From positions 1 through 64,000 of the forward strand of contig NBAY01000130.1 in assembly GCA_002794775.1 (NCBI GenBank): 64,000 bases of DNA, given 5' to 3'. A program made the translations under genes and the position numbers. Within the stretch, counting starts at the first letter, position 1; every line of letters begins with the position of its first letter. This DNA is from Porodaedalea pini (taxonomy: Eukaryota > Basidiomycota > Agaricomycetes > Hymenochaetales > Hymenochaetaceae). Shown one piece after another: positions 56,894 through 64,000 of this stretch. A model generated the notes under the pieces. It worked only from the letters and a program-made list of their open reading frames with translations. It ran no database searches and was not told the DNA's origin.

Positions 56894-59888
56894 TCAGGGC
56901 ATGAAGGAGCTTGATGAAGAATGAGAAGGCGGAGACTGAGATTGAGACATGTCGGACCGAGCTGTGAGCCAGGACGCCTGGACGTTATGATGAGCAGTCT
57001 GCGCCTGTATCTGCGCGTGAACACTGGACATTCCAAGAGGCGACGGCTCGATAGATCCAAAGTGCTCGACTGGCGGAGAAGTGGGAAGCGGCGCACCAGC
57101 GCCGTTCGCGTCTTGGAATGCACTCTTATGAGAATGTGGGTATAGGCGTGATCCAGTTCCGCTGATTTCGGAACCTCCGATCTCAAGAGGCTTGTCTTGA
57201 GATGTAGAACGCACAATCTCAGACATGAGTGTTCCCAACAGTCTTTCTTGCCGCGCTGCGAACCGGGGCACGTGTGAGCAATTAGCAAGGCAAACCGTCT
57301 GCGATTAACTCACTTCCGATAGGAGATATCGTCCCGAAGTCCAGCATCGCATGCCTTGGAAGACGATCAGCCAGGAATCAGAAAGGCATGGAATGCATCA
57401 ACAGACCTCATTGCGTTGATCTCACCCCAAACGCCAATTTCTTCAGTTGCTTGATTGTTATCAATCATGTGCTTGCATACTTGGATCTTGACGACTGCAG
57501 ATAGATACCAGCAGATCTACTCAATAGACATTAATGCGGTCCACACACAAGACAAGGAAAGGCATACCGTGACAAAAGGATGCAACCTCAATATCGGAGG
57601 ATATGCGGAAAAGCTAGGAGTAAATGCCGTAGCTTTACTGAAGGCATAATAAGCCTCTAAAATTGAATTGGCCGCCATTATGCAACGACTAGTCGATAAC
57701 GAATGAGGGTCGTTGAAGTCCAAGTACGGATTATGAAGCGTAATTAGTGCACTGACACAAGACTATCAATGTATGCCATCATTGGAAAACGAAGAAAAGC
57801 ATATACTAACGCATGGGGGATCAGGTGCACCATAAATAAGTCGGTATCGATGGAGGAACCCGACATGTTATACAGGTAGTTCTTGTACTCCAATGGCAGA
57901 TTCTCAAGAAAATCGATGGCAACGAGCTTGTCCAGGCTCTGAAACGATGAGTCTCTGTCAAATTGTCGAATCGTCAAATCAGTATTCGCTTCCATGCGTG
58001 GAAAAGAGTAGACCAACCTCAATGGTGAGAAGGAATCGACCTTGTTGGATTGAGACTTCAGCTGAAATTCTGTGTTTAAGTCTGTGACTTGTCCGAAAAG
58101 CATGACCGCTTTTATAAATAACAGAAATGAGTCTGTATATTCAGGGGGATGAGTGATGTAGAAATTCTCGGTGTGCAGATTTTGAGGATTGCTCTCAAGA
58201 GGGAGCTGTAAATAAGACTCATCAATTTTGTGAGAAGGATGCAGGATTCTGGACGTACGTCTGATTCGAAGTCAACACGCCGAAGAGGGAGCTCTGTCGC
58301 AATGTGTTTATATTCAACACCATGGAGCCAGCCGCCAACTGAAACTACGCGATCAAGCACGACAGTCATCCACCACGTCCTTCTTCGCATTTCCAAATCT
58401 TTTTGGTCTCTCGGTGGAGGCAGATAGGCACCTGGAGAGCCAGCGCCGTGCGTGGAAAATGTACCCCTATGGTTGAGACGGAGAGGGACAGCGACCCGAG
58501 TTTGAAATCCTGCAAAGATCCAGACTTCCACCCAGCGCCCTTCTGCGTAGAAATACCATGAAAGAATAATACAAGCCTGAAGCACGTTGAAAATGTCCGC
58601 CCCGCTAGCCATCGTCCGATCAATATATTGCCTAGTCTTCCCAGCATGATAGTCTATCAAAAGTGAAAGAAAAATAATAATAAGTTAGCATGATAGAGAT
58701 AGAAGCGTGATTGCTAACCTGCAAACGTATCCCGACGTATTCCATCGGGTGTCATGTAAGACTTGGTCGACGTCCAGCGTGACGCAGACGCACACTAAGG
58801 AGACGGGTTTTATAAGATACATGTAGCAATAAAGCGGATTAACGAACTATAGCATGTAAAATCGCCGAGTGAGGGAAACGGGGATCTTTGGGACTGAGAT
58901 CCATTGACATAAGGAAAGTCGGCATATGTAGGATCCGCGAACCGCATGGATCACAGGCGAAAAATACTTCAATCCTGGAGAAAATAGGATCGCATGAGTT
59001 AGATCCACAGCCTTTATCTTCTGAACAAAAATACCAACAGTCGTCTCATTTCAGCTGGATCAGGCAAGTCAGGGTTCCAGCCGAAGGCAAACAAGCTCAG
59101 CAGAGATTCCGCTCCCTGACCGCTCATGTCTGGTGAAGACGTCGCGCTGCGGGTCAACGAGACTGGACTGGTACTTCGAAGCGTCCTGGCAACATCCAGA
59201 CCACCTCTTGGAAGAGAGATGTCTGATCGAAGGAGTGAAGGATCCGGAGACGCCGTGACAGCGTATTGCGGGGGCGCCAGTGACGATAAACGTCTCTCAG
59301 CGGGAGAAGAGTGTGCTCCATTAGAGAATTCGGAAGGCGATGGTGAGTTGGCTATTCCGGCCTCTTGAAGCTTACGCTTCAACTCAACTACGAAGAAAGA
59401 CGAAAATGAGAGTGCGTAAGAAGGCTGCACTACAAAGAATGCTCAAGTACCAATTTGTTCTTCTAGCTGCCTGATTTTTTCTCCCGGATTTACAGAGTCG
59501 GACAGTGTGAGACCTTCAATAGGATCATATGAGCACTGAGGCTCTTCAGGGTGTCTGTCAAGGCGAATATTAGTGGTACGCCCATACAACTCTTATCCCC
59601 CAAAGACGCACGCATATCCGTCGGGTGCTGGCACAGATATAATGCCCTTCCAGTGCTTCACGCACTGGCCGCAATGGGGCCTTGACGCGTCGCATTTCTA
59701 GTCTCTAGGATGTAAGTCGCTACATGCAGTAGAGATTGCGTTCGGACAACGGACCAGCTTTTTCTTCCGACACGTCCGGCATGCCTGCGAACGAGTTACA
59801 TTTGAGAAAGCTTCAAACCGAAAATCGACAAATAACACACTTGATTCCTGCGAAGCGTAGGAGCACCGTTGGACGTTGCGCGAGGCAT
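56894..59888 (-). CDS. Zn2Cys6 transcription factor with fungal-specific regulatory domain
   Basis: Fourteen-exon model: 59888-59841, 59784-59755, 59697-59612, 59554-59451, 59387-59039, 58974-58848, 58794-58719, 58653-58259, 58205-58018, 57954-57811, 57751-57568, 57516-57407, 57354-57314 and 57255-56894. It totals 2244 bases (747 residues) with the frame kept throughout. The zinc cluster (residues 18-70) reads CRTCRKKKLKC, then CGQC, with the sixth Cys in PQCSYD after a long 23-residue spacer. A short coiled coil (KIRQLEEQIVELKRKLQEA), a serine-rich linker and the regulatory domain (RRRTWWMTVVLDR) follow. Nuclear DNA-binding regulator; target unknown. I cannot assign an orthologue. Confidence 0.9.
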
Positions 59889-62307
59889 TTAAACAGACGT
59901 GTAGAAAGGCAGAGATGAGAGCGTCCGTGTGGTAACACAGTTGATGAGTAGCGCAAGCGCTGTAAGCCTGGTAAATAAGTTCTTAGCCGGCCGGAGTGAC
60001 CCTGGAAGGGCTATAACGCGGAAGGACTCACGAAGGGCTCGGCTTGACAACGCGTGGCACCGTGTCTCAATTTGGTATAACCGAAACCCTATTTCTCACT
60101 CTCCTGAAAAGTAAGAGATCATCCTGAAGCCGATCTCATCATGAGTAGACATAGCTATACCATCTGAAACTTTTTTATGCTCCTCGTGGTTATCCGAAAG
60201 TGTTCCTTTCCTTGTATTCTGCTCTTTGTATGGTAGTGGCAAGAGTCTAGAGATGGTATTACAGGTAAGTCATTTCGTACGCGTACTACAGAACTTTCCG
60301 GCTCTCCTCATTGTCTATGCGTCTATCTACAGAACATAGAACGAAAGAGCAGCCACTAACGTCCTTAATGGAAGACAGTTGTAATTGGTTTACGTCGGAG
60401 GTCGGCACCTTCATTACTCATCTCCGTATCTCAAATTAGGTCTTCAGTTGAATCAAGCATTCAATAGCTCTGCTGCTAGTATTTCGAGCTTCGTACCATC
60501 AGCAGGCAGCTTACCCTATATCTTATCTTTCTGGTAGCATGCATACCACACATGGCGAACGGAAACCCGAGGTGCCCGACGGAAGAAAAGTACCGTCATC
60601 GCAACCGTAGGTGCTGAACCACCCATAGACTTTGGCATAAGAGAGCATACAGATAGACTCGGAGCTTCGTACATTGAGAGCGCTTTTCGATAAAGAAGAC
60701 CGGGGATGGTACGAAGAGGCTGCAAACACATTCGGTACCTCAGGGCCTACAAGCCAACGGGGATAAAGCAGGGACGAAGTAAACACCGGTGTATACGTGC
60801 CCTAATTGATATGCTTACAAAATTGTGGCGACAAGCTGACGAACGTGAGGCAAATGGCGAAATTCGGTAAGGTAAATGCCTGGAGGATTGCGTGCACGAC
60901 AAATTACTTCCACATGGATCAATCCTCTAAGAAACTTGCTCACTGACTTTGCCATGTGCCAAGATTGAGGCGGCCGTCAGTTATAGGAACCTGCACGGAG
61001 GTACCGATGAGCGCCGCTTTAGTGTGCGATACCCTGAGTAGCAGGAAGCTGGAGTTAACTGGTATATGCTAGGTAAAGGGAAGGGAATTCTCGCACGAAT
61101 CACTTCCCCACTTCATCAGCAAAGGAAGGACAGAGGAAGCATTGGGTACCACTCACTCTGGTCCTTCATCTTGATGCTGCCAGTTCAGTTCCTCGGGAAC
61201 GACGTTATCGAGAGCCATATCCATGTCTTTGATGTCGTGCTAGGTGAGCTTGCCATCAAGAATTTAATGCGCTTACTCACCGTGCCGAACATCTTTTAAA
61301 TGCATCAGCAGTGTGAGACCGAAGGACATTCGCGGATCACGGGCTTACTAGGATCAGAGTTCTCGTTTATAGTGAGACCGCAAGATGTGTGCTGTCTGTT
61401 CAAGGAATGATAAAACTTAGTAAAAGAGGTTGCCCTGCGATGAAAGAGAATACGAAGTTTCTTACATGAATAAATAAAGTATTCCAATCTGAATATTACG
61501 ACGAGGACAGCGATGAATATCAATGATTACTGTCCCGAAAATGCTACCTTAACATCCTTGAGACCCAGTCGTATATTACTGACGATTTCGTCGGTCACGA
61601 GATGGCAGCCTTTGGAATGCTTGGAAAGAGTGAACTCCTTTTGCCACGGCATCGCTGTCTGAGATTACAGTGCGAGGAGAGATCACAGATGAATGCAGTA
61701 GACTCAGACGTCATATGCGCCGCCGCCATCTTTAATTGCGGGGTTTCAATTGCCCCGAACTCCGACTATTTCCGTTCTGGACGATCGCCTAAGACCACTT
61801 GATGCGCATCATCTGGTATAATTAGAATTGCTGGCTTTACTAGCTCGATAAAACTTAGCTAAGTCAAACATTAAAATCCAGGATATGCTTAAACTCGTTG
61901 AATTGTATTGTCTGATCACTGAGCTACGCACTCGTGCGTTTTGGAGGATATCTGATTTCAAGGTGGTGGCCGCTGTTCATGGAGCTGCCGTGGGCAAGTG
62001 CTAGGATTCTCCAAAATATGGCATAGATACTCTTAAGCTGTATTGGGCACCAGCTCAACCGCTGCATGGCTTTCCGATTGAGCCTTCCTACAGGTATGCA
62101 CGTTCTCTTGCCCGGGAAAAGGACGAGTATCAAGACGACAACTATACATACGAATCATTAATCGAATGAGATTAAAACTGACTCTACTTGGACACATACC
62201 AACGATTGCATTCAGGATTTATCCAGGGTATCCCTTCTTGCGATTGCCGAAAAGGATGTTCTTAAATCCTAATACTTGTTCTCGTCCGCATACTCAAATT
62301 TACATCG
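59889..62307. other. Intergenic, no gene recognised
   Basis: 2.4 kb with only short ORFs on either strand, none with a recognisable domain or conserved-looking exon structure. No tRNA or repeat seen. It could hold decayed genes or a non-coding transcript, but nothing in the sequence supports one. Confidence 0.5.
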
Positions 62308-62574
62308 ATGTCCCTCCCGACACTCGCGTCAAGACTTACTGAAGCACTCAGTAGTAGACCTTTTAAAACAGCTCCACCAAACCTTACCAAGACAATAAAG
62401 GCTTGCTATGAGGCCATAGAGCTCGTGTACTACTACTGGATCATCCATGAAAGAGTAGTAGGTTTCAAGAAGAGCCTCCGCAGAGCACTGGAGGAAGCTA
62501 TGAATATAATGGAAGATGCGTCGTTGACTTACCAGGAGGCTGCCGAAACCGCGAGAGAAGAACTCACAATGTAA
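62308..62574 (+). CDS. Small hypothetical ORF, 88 codons
   Basis: Starts MSLPTLASRL, ends TAA at 62572. Predicted mostly helical with a lysine/glutamate-rich second half (FKKSLRRALEEAMNI). No family recognised. It lies convergent to the TTL gene with only 138 bp between the stop codons. It may be a real small gene, a fragment or chance. Confidence 0.25.
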   Translation: MSLPTLASRLTEALSSRPFKTAPPNLTKTIKACYEAIELVYYYWIIHERVVGFKKSLRRALEEAMNIMEDASLTYQEAAETAREELTM

Positions 62575-62712
62575 CATAAAGAGGAAGGAGAGTTCGGACA
62601 ACGCCTGATCACGCAAGTTCCCGAGACAGGGCATGCGGGTGAAGGTGGAACACTGCTAATGTATTTTTATTCTGTGCCAATCGGGAAGGCTAAAGGTAAC
62701 TTATACCGTCGA

Positions 62713-64000
62713 TTACCCGCGAAGTTTCACCTCCAGACATTTCCGCAGGACGCAGTCGCTTTCTGATTCGTTCCTCGAGGGCACATCGGCCTTGTTCCCG
62801 ATATTGAAAAACGGTTCAATGCAAGTCTTCCCTATGAGCTCAAAAAGTTCCTCGAGTACCCACCGGAGTCTAATTCCTGTCATTTCAATCGCCGGCTCTG
62901 AGTTGAACTCCAGCAGCTTCACTAGGAATCTCCCACTCGTTCCAACAGGCGAACTATGTCCAACCAGGAAGTCTACACCGTATAGTTCAAATGCGTTCGG
63001 CAGCGGCTGCAGAAGCAGAACCATTAGCATGACGTTTAGTGCAGCAGACTGTACAAGAGAATTCGCACTTGGAAATGCACAGGCATCTGTAACGCTGCTT
63101 TGAACGTTTCAGAGAGAGCATCTGACATCTGGTCCATTATTGAGGCTATGTCCTTTTCGGTGATAGACCCTCGATAATCAGAATCGTCCCCAGACAGTAT
63201 GCTGCACCCGATAAGCTCATGCAACAGGAGGACATTTGCCTCTCCCGCGTCTCCTTGTAGGCATGTATTTGTCAGATGCGGACGGAGATCGAGATCTTCC
63301 GATGAAACATAAACTTCAGAAGGCTTGCTGTAGGTCTCTGGGGCGAATAAAGCAAGGATTTGGGGGTAGAGATAGACAGTCAGTGCGCCTGATGCCACAC
63401 AGTAGGCCCGAAGGTGGAACTGGAGTACAAACATCACTTCGCCTTCAAGAATTATGAGGATTCCAGACACAAACCTTGCGTCCCTCCAACCTTTCTCTAG
63501 CTGGCGCTACTTCCCCCGGGATAATAAGAACTTGCTTTGGATCCAAGAGGACAGGGTCATTCAAGTATTCCTGGAGATGTCTTCGTCAAATTTAGGATTC
63601 TAATGATATTATAAACAAACCATATAACCTGGATAACGAAGTGCCGTAGTTGAGATATCACGACATTGGTATCTCCGCCCGCATCCTCGCTGTCATTCTC
63701 ATCATCTTCGTCATCTTCATCTTCAAATTGTTCAAAAATACGCTGAAGAGCTTCCTTGGTATTGAAAAGCCGGATGCCCATTCCTCGATCGGCCATCCCG
63801 GGCTTTAGAATCCACCATTTGTCCATTCCTCTTTCAAGCTCCTCTGCCAAGTCCCAGAGTTCGTCGCCCCATAATTCATCCAGCTCATCTGCAAATGAGA
63901 TCTCGATATCCCATGTTCGCGGGACACACTGAAGCAGAGGAGATTCCGGATGCTTGGTTGTGTAGGCAAGAATACACCGATGGAGAAAATGTTTTCTAAT
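62713..64000 (-). CDS. Tubulin-tyrosine ligase (TTL)-domain protein, 3' half (Pby1-like)
   Basis: ATP-grasp family protein; fungal members (yeast Pby1) often join a SurE-like half to a TTL half. Exons are edge-63629, 63570-63475, 63419-63069 and 63006-62713, all GT-AG and in phase. Motifs are WWILKPGMADRGMGIRLF (ATP-grasp entry), an acidic insert (EDEDDEDDENDSED), RKFHLRAYC, ELYGVDFLV and LLEFNSEPAIEMTG, the metal/nucleotide-binding end of TTL. The N-terminal part lies outside the window, so a SurE half cannot be checked. Whether it adds tyrosine to tubulin is not known. Confidence 0.88.

Noticed and set aside
60516..60786. Minus-strand ORFs as a possible gene
   Set aside because: No domain, no supporting exons and overlapping alternative frames of equal length.

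Overview
The window looks like nuclear DNA of a filamentous basidiomycete, most likely an Agaricomycete. The host genes have many short GT-AG introns (about 45-65 bp). They include a Zn2Cys6 regulator with a fungal-specific regulatory domain, and the repeats are Ty3/gypsy chromoviruses, a Tad1/I-like LINE and several solo LTRs.

Layout. Bases 1-2605 hold the 5' part of an MTR10/transportin-3 importin gene (minus strand). Bases 53889-54971 hold the divergently transcribed YTH1/CPSF30 gene. About 51 kb of nested retroelements separates the two. The foundation is one LINE (ORF1 from 2779, ORF2 to about 52597). Two chromoviruses sit in its ORF1: A (3984-10250, +) and B (10803-47083, -). B is interrupted by C (12160-34026, +) and by J (36349-44801), a non-autonomous LTR element. 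C holds two solo LTRs of foreign families (I and E), the full elements G (with solo LTR H inside) and D, and solo LTR F inside E. J holds the full element K. LINE ORF2 carries a further solo LTR (M), and a near-perfect 0.86 kb hairpin element lies at the LINE 3' end. Target-site duplications (TSDs) could be read for every LTR insertion except J, so the order of events can be reconstructed up to five levels deep.

How the chromoviruses work. Each full element has a gag frame of about 355-360 codons from its consensus ATG, then a pol frame of about 1216 codons in the -1 phase. Pol carries protease, reverse transcriptase, RNase H, D,D35E integrase, a GPY/F motif and a chromodomain. The two frames are joined at a GGGTTTT heptamer followed by a conserved stem. 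The primer-binding site is not tRNA-like. It is an 11-mer one base after the 5' LTR that is complementary to the predicted 5' end of the element's own transcript, which is Tf1-style self-priming. J uses a different 11-mer with the same geometry. D has intact frames and LTRs identical by eye. K also has identical LTRs but carries a 1-nt pol frameshift. A, B, C and G have decayed mostly by CGA-to-TGA changes.

Right of the island are a degenerate zinc alcohol dehydrogenase (55253-56637), a 14-exon Zn2Cys6 transcription factor (56894-59888, -), about 2.4 kb with no recognisable gene, one small uncertain ORF, and the 3' half of a tubulin-tyrosine-ligase-domain gene running off the right edge.
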